From: Prosopocoilus inquinatus
Lineage: Eukaryota > Arthropoda > Insecta > Coleoptera > Lucanidae
NCBI GenBank assembly: GCA_036172665.1
Contig: CM069875.1
Coordinates: 22,475,806-22,539,805 of the forward strand
Direction of reading: 5' to 3'
Length of the DNA stretch: 64,000 bases
A program made the translations under genes and the position numbers. Shown here in pieces: positions 22,971 to 41,497 of the stretch. The notes beneath the pieces were generated by a model. That model ran no database searches. It was not told the origin of the DNA and saw nothing but the letters and a program-made list of their open reading frames with translations. Each line of letters starts with the position of its first letter. The first letter of the stretch is position 1.

Positions 22971-25900
22971 TTAGATTCTATCATAGCTTTCTGCAGTGGC
23001 TACAGCAGTCGGTCGACAGCCATTTAATAAAAATATCAAACCATCCTAAAAGATGAAACAAAAAGAAATAAAATCGAAAGTATTCACAAACACCACTTGT
23101 ACCTTGACTAAGTTTGGTAGATCTCTCCAAAAGTCGATATTTGGTATCATCTCCGTTCCTCTTGCACCCCGTAAAAAGTGTAATACTACAGCGCCACCTA
23201 CAAAGTATATCGTACATCCGACCAAAAAAAGTATCAGGAGAGTTGAACCCGTGCTTAAACCATGAGGTCTTGTGAATTTGCACACTGATGGCGAGATAAT
23301 TAATAAATTCTAAAATAATTTGAACAATAATATAAAAGAAAGAAAAAAAAATACGTGTAACCAGTGGCTAACTGGACCTAAAATTATTGGTTGCCAGGGA
23401 ACCCAAAACTATAAGATTATCTCTTTCTAATGTTTAAGGGGTTTGCTTTTTCAGGGGCTTAAAGAACCTGCCTGACACTGATCAAGTTGACACTATGGCC
23501 AGTCTGCCACTGTTCACAACATGACAGGCTTTTCAGTAAGCCTGTTTTTTCGGGACTTAACCTTGTAAACGACTTCTGACTTCGTGTGCACGTAATATGA
23601 AAATATTGGTAATTAGAAAACTCAATTTACTGCATTGTCAGATATAACATTTTGCATCAATCTTCGTGTATTGTTGATTTCGTAAATTAGGTAATCTAAA
23701 TACTTCTAACTTATACAGTACAACCCATTTAGACTATAAACACCCCTGTAAAAAATATGTTTATTATCCGAATTAAACCGATTTTTTTTAATAGGTAAAG
23801 CTTCAAAAACTCTACTCTGTTTATTGTTACGAATTTGGAGATTCACAAATTATAATCGTTAAATTTTAGAACACTTTAATTACAAGCTATCGCTTTACAA
23901 AAATAACAATACAATAATAATGAGCTGCAACCCTTAACAATCAAATAACACTTCTACAAAAAGTACTTTCTATTTATTCGAGGTACAAACCCTTCGCTTG
24001 CTAACTTAATAACTAAAGTCCTGCCGGACCGCTATGACTTTTATAGTAGATCCCTGTTTTTGCTCGAACTTACTAGACTGAACGCGAAGCTTCGGTAACG
24101 TTCTGTGACGTAAAGGGACGTGACTGAAGCTAAAAATAGATCTATTTCAGCGTCACGGCTGTAACATTATTATTTTGCTTTTAGAAAGCAACTGCAACAC
24201 TTGACTATCAAATAACACTTCTACAAAATGTACTTTCTATTTATTCGAGGTACAAATCCTTCGCTTGCTAACTTAATAATTAAACTCCTGCCGGACCGCT
24301 ACGACTTTTATAGTAGATCCCTGTTTTTGCTCGAACTTACTAGAATGAACACGAAGCTTCGGTAACGTTCTGGGTCGCAAAGTGGCGTGACTGAAGCTAA
24401 AAATAGATCTATTTGCGCGTCACGGCTGTAACATTATTATTTTGCTTTTAGAATCGACAAAAACTAAAATAAATCAATTTATGTGGCAATGCAATCGTAT
24501 GTTGTGCCTCACTGTCACTGTCAGGGAAATCGGGTGGGAAAAAGCCTTTAAAAAATTTTGCGGACATCTAAAGAAGTTTCAAGAGTTCTTGATTTGGCTG
24601 ACTATTAACGCGTTCATTTTTCGTTGAGATTTTTTTTTTATTTTTGAAGTTTTATCATCAATCATTTTCCTCAGTCTGTAATTATTTTTGCGAATAAAGA
24701 AACCACTCTTCATGGTGTGATTTCTACTTTATGGTAAACAATTTACTCGTAACCGAATTTTTAGTATAATTTAAATTCAAGTTTTCATCCCGGTGTTATA
24801 TTACCAATTACAGTTCCAGTGCCGACCACACGTGCTGGAATTGCCAATTACACTTTTAATTAAAAATGTGATATTTACTCACTTTTCCGATTAATTTGAT
24901 GCCGAATACGCATTATATTTTTGGTTATTTCTCGTTCGATTTGCACGGGAAATTTAAATTTTTGAATGCACCCGGTACATTCATGAATGCACCCATGTGG
25001 GTGCTTTCAATGCACCGGGTTCATTCCCTGGCCCATCTTTAAAAAAAAGTAATATATCTAACTCTTAGCTACAATCCTTATTTCACATCACCTGTATTTG
25101 CTATTCTGATCTGTCAAATTGGTCCGACTATTCACTTAATGTGGTCACATTTTAAATCGCGACTAATTTTTCCAATCAGCTGATTGATCACGTCGTATAG
25201 TCTGACCGTTGACTTTGCGATTTTGATTAAAATAACCGTTCACTTAACGCAACCCTAATATAATCAATTACAGCTCAAGTGGCGAAATTTCGCGCCGGAG
25301 TTACCAATTGAACTTTCTGACTTTTGTTAAAAATAACTTTAAAAAAAAATTTGTGCAAATCGTTTTTGATTGCAGTGAAAACCTCGAGCAGCCTCTGTAC
25401 AGCTGTTTCAGCCCTGCTTGGGGCTTCTTCAGCAGAGACGTAGCTCGACATTCCCATTGCAAACAAAAACGACTTGTCCAATTTATTCGCAATTGCGATG
25501 TAAGAGCGATGAATAGATAAAATAGCGACATCTTACGATCGCTTTTTGACTTGACATTGCAGTAGGATAGACAAATTGAAGCGGGATTTGCTCCTAATAA
25601 GTCCCCCGTGCAAGGCGGCCATGCTTGCTGTCAAAACATAATGAAAGTTTTTAAAAAAAATTTGTGCAAATCGTTTTTGCTTCAATTTGTCTATCCTACT
25701 GCAATGTCAGGTCAAAAAGCGATCGTAAGATGTCGCTATTTTATCTATTCATTGTTAAAAATAAGGTTTACAATATGTAATATTATGTATTTCCACTAAA
25801 TAAATTCATGCGTAAACGAAAGTTACTTTAGGTTATGAAATATTTATTTCCATTTTTTTAGTATTTACGATTTTCCCAAATAATCAAAAATATTCCTTGG

Positions 25901-28900
25901 CCATTTCTTTCATTGTAACATTGGAAATTTACCGTAAGGTAACGTGGTAATTTTAGCGACTCATAACACTACTGTCTACTTCGCAGCAGTGTTGCCGGTT
26001 GTGTTCAGGAGATAAATTGCGAGGTTGGATTTTTTTTCATTAAGAAGCATATAGTAGCTTCAGCTATATTTTATAAACTTTTGTTACCTTGATTTTAACG
26101 TATTTTAGTTTATGCTAACCAAAAGAAAACTTAATTATATTAAAATTATGAATTCTCTCTTTTATACTGTAAAGCGTGTTCTTTTGTAAACAAAATTTTA
26201 CCTTTTTATTTGAATATATTTTGTATTTAAAGATTTGGTGTTTTTAATTGAAATACTTTCAAAAGCAAAGCGTTTATATGAAGACAAGAGAGACTGCTAA
26301 AAGAACTAGAACAAAAGGGGGTGAAAAGTGGGTTATTTCCTGTTTCGGGTTCTGACTTGGTTAAATAACTACATTACGCTTGTTCTCAGCATTGCTAGGT
26401 GTAATTTTTTTTCTGAAACAACAGCACCTGACAAAACCATTAAAATTAAATTTAGTTTTTGAACATTTTTGTTCCCTTTGTACTACAGTCAAAAAAAGTA
26501 GACATTTATAGTTTCCTGTAATTTTTCGTTCTCCAAAGTGATACCTACTGTTTAAGTACGATTTCACAGATTTTACAAAAGTTTTAAGCTTCTCAAAAGT
26601 GAGAGCTCGAAATTTTTAAGTATCATCAGTGAAATCATATTTAAGAAAGAAAAATTGTGGGAAACTTTTTTTTTTCGAGTGTAGTTGAAAAGGCCGCTGA
26701 TAAATGATTCGCAGTTTTTTCATTATACAAGAAGGGGGATGTAAAAATTATGTTACTTAGCCCTCCAATTTATATCGCTTCGTATGGTATATAGACACTC
26801 TAGACTGACAATTGTTACTGAATTGTAATTTTAGGCGCACGATATTTAATATTATTTTTATAACATCCTACCAGCGCTGTTAGCTGTCTGATATATCAGA
26901 GATTCATTGCCAACCTGATTGGTTAACAATGGATACCCAAAGGAGTGTAAAACATTTCTATTCAAATTGAAAAGAAAGAGATTTATTTGTGGAGGTATTG
27001 TTTTTCCCAAAAATTTTTCACTTTTAAAAAATCTCCCTATTTCTCCACTGCTTTCAAAAATCTTCAAATTAGAGAAAAATCCCCACACCTGGCATCACTG
27101 CTTGTTCTATTTATTGCTGACTTTGTTATTATGAAAGCTACAAATTTAGTAAAAAGAGTAAACTAATATTTTTCAGGTTAATTGCAATGATGCAGCCAAA
27201 CTATAAAAAAGTAAGTGCAACTGAATTAAAAAAAATCAGAAAATGTCAAAAAAGTTTACATGTTTTTCTCAGCGTGAAGATGATTTATTATCTTTGATGA
27301 TTTAATGATGATCTATTATAAACAGGTTAGAATTATTTGATAGTTTGTCAGTTTAATTGTCAAACAGACAATTAGTTGAAACAAATTTATCCTTGGAAAA
27401 ATTTCAATAGTCAACTGCTATTATGGAAAAATTTCGTTTTTGTTTGTTTTTTTTTTTTAAGCTGGATTCATTGCTAGGCGATTTTTCATTGCCGCGTTAC
27501 GGGATAGCTATTTGATTGGTTCGTTTAATTAAACAAAATGCCGAGTGTCCGGCGCCATGTGCTCATCTTTCTTGAATCTTCATTTATTAATCGATTAACC
27601 TGAATTTTGGAGACAATAAAGTAAACAAAAAATGGAATTTTTCGATATACCGCTAGTCGTCGTAGAACTTCCGATTTCGCCGGAAGTGATATCAACTTTC
27701 TTATTTTAAATGGAACACCAATATGGAACGATATATAATTTTCACATATTTGAAATTTACAGATCATTATGAGTCCGAATACGGATCAATTGTTAATTTT
27801 GGTTTCCATGACAACGAAAAAAAAAAACTTTTATATTTCAATCTAGAAAGCTATGAATCGCATTTTTTCGATCTAATCCGATCAAGTGTTTCCAGAAAAT
27901 CACTCCTTTGAGTGTATTTTGCTTTTTAACATTTGTACAGCATTTGTAATTTTCATTAGGTCGTAACTCATTTTTTTAATAGAAATTCAAATGTTTCTTA
28001 GCTTAGTTCAACAGAATATTATTAATCAATTCTTATTTGAAATAAAGGGAGTGTAAAATTTCAAAAAGACAGGCTCTATTTTAAATTATTTTCAAAGAAA
28101 ATACGACCTATTTGGTATCAGCGTACTCAGAAAAAAATGTTCTGTTGAACTAAGCTAAGAACATTTGAGGTTCTATCGAAAAAAAATGAGTTCCGACCTA
28201 ATGAAAATTTCAAATACTATAAAAATGTTAAAAATCAAAATACCATTGATTGAGTGATTTTCTCAAAACACTTGATCGCATTAGATCGAAAAAATGCGAT
28301 TCATAGCTTTCTAGATTGAGAAATAAAAAAGTTTTTTTTCGCTGTTATAGAAACCAAAATTAACAATTGATACGTATTCGGACTCATAATGATCCGTAAA
28401 TTTCAAGTATGTAAAAATATATATGGTGTTCCATTTAAAATAAGAAAGTTGATATCACTTCCAGCGAAACCGGAAGTCCTACGACGACTAGCAGTATGTC
28501 GAAAAACCCTATTTTTTTGTTTAATTTATTGTCTCCAAAATTCAGGTTAATCGATTAATAAATAAAGATTCTAGAAGGGTGAGCACATGGCCGGGACACC
28601 CGGTATATACTTTTAAATTGGGCCAATAGAATCGCATAGAATTTTAACACCAACGCAAAACGTCTAGCAATGAATCCAGCTTGATTCAACTGTACCACAC
28701 TCCAAACTTCCAACTAACAATTTATTTACTCAAGTTACCAACAGGAGGGAACCTAAATAGGATGTACTGAACTTTAATTTCTTTAACCTTTGCAATTAAT
28801 TTTAAACCTGCTACAAATTAGAATATTTGGCTACACAGCCACAGAGATTGGAAAAATGCTACCACAGCAGGATTCTGCCACGGTTGGCAAAACTGTTCTA

Positions 28901-29654
28901 ATTGGGTCACACTGCACATTTACAGTTTATGTTAACTAGAAGGTCTTTGCTCAGACAAGCATAATTCCAACTGAAATATAAGTTCTGCTTGTTCACAAGG
29001 TCCTGTCCCGAAACTGTTCTTTCTTCTGGGTTTAACAAATTAATTTGACTAAACTCAAAAGAATTGTTAAACATCATTTTACTTACATGTCCGCTTTTTG
29101 GTGCAATTAAAAACATAGATTTTGATAATTCGGAGCTGCATACCAAAGATACTGTGCTAATGCCTCTAAAAAATTAAATTCGGTGCAAATTATCATGTTG
29201 TGTGCAATGGAACTTACTCTTGTGTTCTGTAAATTATTTCAGTCATGTGAGAATCATCTTCAGATTGATTAAATTTAATTTGAGATTTGTTTCCTAAATT
29301 TACTAGCTGATTCACAGTCGCATTGTATAAGCACAGCTAAAATAAACCCGCTGTTTGAGATTAATTATTCATATACTTATTACTTACCGAAGTATTTTTG
29401 CAGTTGTTTGTCACGTTATTATATTTCGAATCGGGCACGTTTCCGTTTCTGCAGCCGAAGAAGAAGTACGTGGAATTCCCCTCAGACACTTGAAAATCGT
29501 CGGATAAATGCGATATGTCTATTACTTTGTCATTGTTGAATTTGCAAAGGCACTCGGTCTCTTGAACACAGGTGAAGTCATCGGAGCACGTGCAGAACTC
29601 TAAAATACAGAATAACATAACGTAAAAACGTTTTCGAAATAAGATTCTGGCCAT
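22971..29654 (-). CDS. M6PR: Cation-dependent mannose-6-phosphate receptor-like protein, 294 aa
   Basis: Five minus-strand exons join in phase: 29388-29654, 29218-29336, 28924-29165, 23103-23284 and 22971-23045. Residues 1-24 are a signal peptide. The lumenal part is a mannose-6-phosphate receptor homology domain with paired cysteines, several N-glycosylation sites, and the typical CxC...VIDISHL start and VSLVC strand. Exon 4 encodes GLSTGSTLL, one transmembrane helix, then RGARGTEMIPNIDFWRDLPNL. Exon 5 continues DGLIFLLNGCRP. These match the membrane and tail regions of vertebrate M6PR (GAKGMEQFP, FWQDLGNLVADG). In the family it sorts lysosomal hydrolases between trans-Golgi and endosomes. 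The arginine expected before the VSLVC strand is not obvious, and the tail ends without the vertebrate acidic dileucine, so sugar binding and sorting may differ. Reading on past the exon 3 donor gives a stop at 28907. Confidence 0.85.
23920..24453. repeat. Tandem direct duplication, two units of 267 bp
   Basis: Matching landmarks (CAAATAACACTTCTACAAAA at 23942 and 24209; ACATTATTATTTTGC at 24164 and 24431) are exactly 267 bp apart. The units differ at scattered positions, so the duplication is not recent. It lies in intron 3 of the receptor gene, and no terminal repeats were identified. Confidence 0.8.
24926..25039. mobile_element. Fragment of MITE family C
   Basis: This matches only the right end of family C (TTATTTCTCGTTCGATTTGC to GGCCCATCT). 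Confidence 0.7.
25340..25745. repeat. Penelope-like terminal repeat fragments in inverted arrangement
   Basis: The minus strand at 25401-25439 reads CTGCTGAAGAAGCCCC...GGGCTGAAACAGCTG, also present twice at 47161-47200 and 47473-47510. A second part of the same repeat (GACAAATTGAAGCGG and its complement) occurs on both strands at about 25555-25600 and 25675-25745. The hairpin flanked by CTGAAGA and GAAAC resembles the hammerhead-bearing terminal repeats of Penelope-like elements. The family call is tentative. Confidence 0.45.
25761..27458. other. Receptor intron 3, no gene recognised
   Basis: AT-rich intronic sequence. Near 27077-27103 there is a CAGTGATGCCAGGTGTG-type sequence (minus strand) and near 26870 a CCAGCGCTGTTAGC sequence, which may be ends of a degraded hAT element. 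No open frame is convincing. Confidence 0.4.
27459..28682. repeat. Long foldback palindrome, 1.22 kb
   Basis: The arms start AAGCTGGATTCATTGCTAG and end with its complement at 28664-28682. Matching inverted segments continue inward almost to the centre near 28070, giving arms of about 600 bp. Open frames in the arms are mirror images and not genes. It lies in receptor intron 3. It carries a CTTCCG...CGGAAGT hairpin next to TCAACTTTCTTATTTTAAAT (about 27666-27713), a module shared with the 31.2-33.0 kb palindrome. Confidence 0.85.
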
Positions 29655-30031
29655 GACTCATGATACATATAAACAAATTTTTAGGTTAGTTTTCTTCAAA
29701 TGTCAAGTCAATGATACTGCGCAGATGCCTTTTGTTTCTCATATACAGCCTGTTCCGGAAGCAAAGTACGAATGAAACACCTTTAAAAAATTATAGTTTG
29801 TCTGATTATGATTATAGCACATGATTATGAATCAAATATGGGTTAAGAAAATTAATAACATTAATCTTGAATTAAACTTTAGCAACTTATTCGCACATGT
29901 AACGCATTCGCCAGAAGCGAAATTTAAATGGAATTGTTCAATTAGCTGAACGCACTTATATTAAATCTTATCGTTCTTTGTGACGTTTACCATTTTACTG
30001 AATCGAAATATTTATTAAACGCTGAGCCATA
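29655..30031. promoter_or_regulatory. Divergent promoter region between the M6PR-like gene and ribokinase
   Basis: The two start codons are 377 bp apart on opposite strands, so this interval must hold both 5' UTRs and promoters. No TATA box is evident. A TATACAGCCTGTTCCGGAAG segment near 29745 resembles the tip of the foldback family, suggesting a repeat remnant inside the promoter region. Confidence 0.5.
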
Positions 30032-35925
<5,894 letters not shown>

Positions 35926-36589
35926 AAAAATTAAGTTTCAAATGTAACAGTTTGACATGTAGTTTTTTTTTAGTACGGTATTTGAATTTAATAAAAAAGT
36001 AGTTATTTAATGAGTTCGTTTTTGGTTAATTATAAAGTGCCATTTCTCAATACAGAATTAGCTATTTATTATACAAGTGCGTTACAAGTAAGGATAGGAA
36101 TTGGCATTTGTTCAAGTAATGGTTTCAGTGGCGCCGTAAAAATGCATCGAACGAGCTCATCGTGTAATAAGATTATTAAAATAATCTTCGGCGTTTCTAT
36201 GTGACAACGTGTGTTAAACCATATCCTAAAACTTATATTAAAGGGAACTTTCCTAATTTTGATAAGTAATTCTTAGAGTATCGGTCAATTTTTTCTGTAG
36301 TATACGACGTTTTTACCTTAGTTTGACTTAGTAACATATGTTTATTGAAAGCAATAAAGAATTAAATAACTAAAGATTGACAAGGAAAGGGCAATAGTAA
36401 TGCGCCCTTTCTTTGTAACTTTAAGTAAAACAATTAACATAAAATATATACTCCTAATTATTATTTTTGTGCGGTCACTTGGTGATCAATAAATAATTAT
36501 ATAATTTACAGGAATAACAATTTTTGGAAAAGATAATACTTCAAAAAAAAATTAAAATATTAATATTAAAAAAAAAACCTGGGCATATT
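35926..36589. other. Downstream of ribokinase, no gene
   Basis: Contains the RBKS 3' UTR with an AATAAA-like signal near 35990 and AATAAAG near 36353. No other frame is credible. Confidence 0.45.
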
Positions 36590-37173
36590 AGGTATATTCG
36601 TTTTAGATGACTTAGGTTGCCGCAAGTCACCTGCGTCAACGAAATGTGTATTTGTTTTAGATTTTCGGCATACTGTATTTGACATTGGCATATTCGTTTT
36701 AATTACCACTGCGGCAACGCTGGTGTTGACGCAATGTGCACCTACTCCAGAGTAGGGTTTAGTTGCGTCAACACCAAAGTATTGTTTACTTAACCTTAAT
36801 TTAATTATTTTTCAGTAAGGTCGGTGTTCATCACACAGATAAATCTTTGTTTGAATACAGTCCATGCATTTATTTATTTGAATGATGCACACTTTACATT
36901 AATTCAAGCAGTTTCTTGTTGATTCAAACATTTTTTTTACTTGAATAGAATACATAATGGCTTTTCTTTTAAATAAATGAATGCATTGAACGTACCCAAA
37001 CGAAAATTATGTTGATTTAATATTTTTCTTTTCGCTGGGTACCAACTTGCCCATCACAAACTATTCGTTTTAGATCAATTTCTCATGCAACCATAACTTG
37101 ACCTAGATGGGCATCAGCTACTTGACGATGACGCTATTGTGGCAAACCCAGCATTTCTAAAACGAATATACCT
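36590..37173. mobile_element. MITE family A, copy 3 (584 bp, TSD ATT)
   Basis: AGGTATATTCGTTTTAGA inverted ends flanked by ATT. It retains a 45-bp internal stretch (ATGAATGCATTGAACGTACC) that copies 1 and 4 lack, so two subfamilies exist. Confidence 0.88.
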
Positions 37174-37475
37174 ATTGTATGCACCTGCCTTAAGATTGTT
37201 TAACTTCTTCGTTCAGAAAAAAAAATATCGAAAATAAAAAATTTAACCTAACAGTTAATTGTATTTACTCGTTACATTTTATATGCAAAACTGTATTATT
37301 TCTAGTGTTGTTAAATTACAGATAATTTATTTTTAATGTTAACTTACTGGTAACGTTACCGTTACATTACCAATTACAGCTCAAGTGGCGACATCCCATG
37401 CCGATGTTACCAATTACACTTTTAACTAAAACTTGATATTTACTCGATTTTCTGATTAATTTGATATCGAATACT

Positions 37476-38464
37476 ACAGATGGGATTCCACTCGGTGTAA
37501 TCGTTTGCACCGGTGGAATCAAGGAATGCACCCACAATGCACCCGGTGCATTGCCTGGTTGCCTACATTTACATAAGACATAAAAAATGCTTCAAACTGA
37601 CACCAAATATAATATATTTTGTACGGACTATCGCTAGACAATTATTTTGTAAAGTTAATTTCAAAAACTTACTCATTTTGTTCAGATTTTAAGGTACAAA
37701 GCTTCCGGTTAAACTTAAAAGTTTACTATTCAGCTATTCACCATACACTATGAAACATTAAACCTGTAAACCACCTGCAAACAATTAAATAGCATCAAGA
37801 AAATATTAGGTATATTCGTTTTAGATGACTTAGGTTGCCGCAAGTCACCTGCGTCAACGAAATGTGTATTCGTTTTAGATTTTCGGCATACTGTATTTGA
37901 CATTGGCGTATTCGTTTTAATTGCCACTGTGGCAACGCTGGTGTTGACGCAATGTGCACCTACTCCAGAGTAGGGTTTAGTTGCGTCAACACCAAAGTGT
38001 TGTATACTTAACCTTAACTTAGTCATTTTTCTCAAAGGTAATTATTTTTCAGTAAGGTCGGTGTTCATCACACAGAAAAATCTTTGTTTGAACACAGTTG
38101 ATGCATTTATTTATTTGAATGATGCACACTTTACATTAAATCAAGCAATTTCTTGTTGATTCAAACATTTTTTACTTGAATAAAATACATAACGGTTTTT
38201 CTTTTCTCTGTGTACCAACTTGCCTGTCACAAACTATTCGTTTTAGAACAATTTCTGATGCAACCATAACTTGACTTCGATGGGCATCAGCTACTTGACG
38301 ATGACGCTATTGTGGCAAACCCAGCATTTCTAAAACGAATATACCTATTATTTCTCGTTCGATTTGCGCGGGAAATTTAAATTTTTGAATGCACCCGGTA
38401 CATTCATGTATGCACCCATGTGGGTGCTTTCAATGTACCGGGTTCATTTCCTGGTCCATCTCTA
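37476..38464. mobile_element. MITE family C, copy 4, interrupted by family A copy 4
   Basis: The left end ACAGATGGGATTCCA and right end GGTCCATCTCTA match family C. The body is split by the family A element at 37808-38346. Its own target duplication is not clear. Confidence 0.8.
37808..38346. mobile_element. MITE family A, copy 4 (539 bp, TSD ATT), nested in family C
   Basis: Flanked by ATT. The interior is almost identical to copy 1 at 6862-7400, including the same 80-codon minus-strand frame, so the two copies are closely related. Confidence 0.9.
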
Positions 38465-38970
38465 CAATACACATATTTTTGGAAGCCGGTACTGGCTACA
38501 GAGGCACTTCCTAAAATAAATTACACTCCTATCTGCTAACTTCTCAACTAAGAGAGTAAATCAATTGAATTTTTGGCGGAATTGTAGGTTAAGAGTATTT
38601 AAATCCGTGGCCGTTTAGCCACACCGTATTTATTTTCCTTTCTCGCTCAGCGTTTACAAAATTGGTTCCAAACACATACGAGCACCAACTCACCTACCCT
38701 GGTCAATCTGTATATGAAATATGAAATCACCTGATTTACGTCAGTAATGTTTACAGGCTTTACAGGTTAAAGCTTTAAATATAAATATATTTTTTTATGT
38801 ATTTAAATGAAGTCAAAACAATTTTACGTCAATAATCAATCGGCTTACATTCTTTGTTGAAGTGCACCAAATGTAACTTAACTGAAATTTAAAGATTAAG
38901 ACCTACAAAGTTATGGGTTGTTTGTCTTCGTTTCAGATTAAAATAAAATTCGAATCCACAAGTGCCTAGA

Positions 38971-41497
38971 ATGCCTAGCCCTGTATTAATTAAATGTATT
39001 TGCAGAGGTAAATAAGCTTACTTATTTTTGTTATTAATTATTGGTAAGCATGACACTGCAATTGTTTTCCGTATTGCAATTGTTCCAAATCTAACCTCGT
39101 CTTTTTAATCTCCATCTAATGCTTTGTAGCTTACTTTAATTTTGCAACTTGTTTAATTACGAATATTTCAGTGACCGTGAAAAATTTGTCAAGATGTTTC
39201 AGTTTACACAGATTATCCGATGAACATTTGTTATTGCAAAAAGTGTGCAGAGATATTGCTGAGAAAGAACTGAAACCTGTTGCGGCACGTTTAGATAAAG
39301 AACACAAATTTCCTACTGAACAGGTAAAAGACTTTCTTTATCTGATGTGTCACTGATGATGGTATTTAAATTTACTTGAAATTTGTTTAGCTTCATATCC
39401 TAACGACAGATTAATTCCAGAAGCTACTCCTTATGTAATACAATAATTAATTGTAAGGTAACGTTAATTGTATTTACAAGCACTACGTGTACTTACATGC
39501 ACAGTTTTTTTTTGGTATTTGAAATTTTGGGACCCTCTTCAAAATATTTATTTCTTGCAGATTAAGAAATTAGGTGAATTGGGCTTGTTGTCGATATGTG
39601 TGTCGAAAGAATGGGGAGGATCTGGTTACAGCACGTTAGGATTGGCCGTTGCAGTTGAGGAAATTTCACGTGGTTGTGGAGGTACTGGAGCTATAGTATC
39701 CATACATAATTGCCTCTACGCTGATTTAGTAGATCGATGTGGAACACATCAACAAAAAGACTTCTTTTTAAGAGGGTTTACAAAAGGCAATTTAGGTTGT
39801 TTTGCTTTAAGTGAACCTGGTAGGACCTCCTTCTTTATAATTAAACAACAATTACGTAATTTATACTGTGCAGATGCAGGAAGTGATGTGGGTAATATTC
39901 AAGCAACTGCTGTTTTGGACGGGGATAGTTACATTCTCAATGGAATTAAGTCATGGGTTACCAGTGGAACAGAAGGCAAAGCAGCTGTTATTTTTGCAAC
40001 TGTTAACAAAGAACTGAAACACAAAGGTTAAATCAGATAAAATTAGAACATACTTCATAGTTTTTGTTTAGGTATTACTGGGTTTCTAGTACCTATTCCA
40101 ACTCCTGGATTGTCTTTGGGGAAACTTGATGACAAACTAGGTATAAGAGCATCCCCAACCTGCAATTTTGTGTTGGATAATGTACGCATTCCTAAAGAAA
40201 ATGTATTAGGTAAACGGTTAATGTTACACAGAGATTAATTAAGTACAAATTTTTAAACAGGTAAAGTAGGTGATGGATTTACCACGGCGATGATACAGCT
40301 AGATAAAGCAAGAGTTGGGATTGCAGCACAAGCCTTGGGAATTGCTCAAGCTGCCTTGGATATTTCCCTTGAATATGCTGCACAGCGACAAGCTTTTGGT
40401 GTATCTATTAACACACAACAAGCTATTAAGGTTAACATATTACTTATTTATATTTTTGATCAACGTTCTTGAGGACTACTTTATTGGATAGTGTTAGTTA
40501 AACTTGCTTAAAATAATAATAATACAGGCTTTAAGCGCATCCTCTTTGATAAGAAGAGATAAAATATTTTCTTTTTTTGTATTGATTCCATGTATTGAGT
40601 AGAGCAAATATGACACTTGATAGGAAATACCTATTTTTAGATGAGCTACACAAAATTTATATATTGTGTTTCAGTTAAATTAACGAACTGACATAACGAC
40701 CAGACTAAATGGAACTCTCTGTTTATACGAAACTGAAATATGTTCTACATGATATAGTAGGTGCTACTTTGTATCGAGTAGGTCTATTACATTTAAAGGA
40801 CTGTTGGTGTGGTAACAACCAATCATAAAGCTTCATAATTGGTTATTACCATAGCAACAGATCTTTAAATTTACCATACTTAATACAGAATAGCCCCTAA
40901 TGAAGCTTTTATTTGAAACATTTTTCTGTAGAATGAGTAACTAGGGAGTTATGAAAGAAATCGTTTTAAGCGGAGTACCCTCTATAGTGACCTTCATTTG
41001 TTTTTTTGTTAAATTAAACGTTTCCACAAACCATCAGTTGAAAAAAAAATAATGTGATAGATAATTCAATATTAAGAAGTGCTTACACAGGAGTTTTATG
41101 TATTTAATAATTTAATATCTGAATAGATCTGTCCTTGGGGTGCGTTATTTAAATTTCCCCTTACGATTGAGTATATTTAATTTTTTCTACGTAGCTGAGG
41201 TTTGCCAATATGGCCCTGAGATTAGAAGCAGCAAGATTACTAGTATGGCGAGCGGCTGTATTATGTGATGAACCCGGTCGATCAACAAAGGAGTCGTCTA
41301 TGGCTAAATTAGCAGCAAGTGAAGCAGCAACATACATTTCCCATAATGCAATTCAAATACTGGGTGGTATTGGTTACGTATCGGATATGCCAGCTGAACG
41401 GCATTACAGGGATGCCAGAATTACAGAAATTTATGGAGGTATTACCGACATACAAAAATTATTAATTGCAGATATGATTATTAAAGAGTATGAATAA
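38971..41497 (+). CDS. ACADS: Short-chain acyl-CoA dehydrogenase-like protein, 403 aa
   Basis: Exons 38971-39007, 39172-39323, 39561-39819, 39874-40026, 40072-40209, 40261-40430 and 41195-41497 join in phase to 403 residues (human SCAD 412). The N-terminus is basic and could be a mitochondrial presequence. The helical domain, the [16 protein letters not shown] FAD/substrate segment, the WVTSG strand, [18 protein letters not shown], and the C-terminal [20 protein letters not shown] and [13 protein letters not shown] all match SCAD. The family performs FAD-dependent alpha,beta-dehydrogenation of short acyl-CoAs in the mitochondrial matrix. Oddity: the segment that should hold the catalytic glutamate (IYEGT) reads IYGGI, with Gly384 in its place. 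No glutamate is present at the alternative position near [10 protein letters not shown] either. The 3' exon follows a 764-bp intron. Confidence 0.93.

Noticed and set aside
27525..27911. Frames of 62-80 codons on both strands
   Set aside because: Mirror-image products of the long palindrome arms.
28907..29165. Alternative end of the receptor at a TGA after CKCAV
   Set aside because: Using the GTAAAT donor at 28923 joins in phase to exons that match the M6PR membrane and tail regions; the alternative would give a receptor without a membrane anchor.
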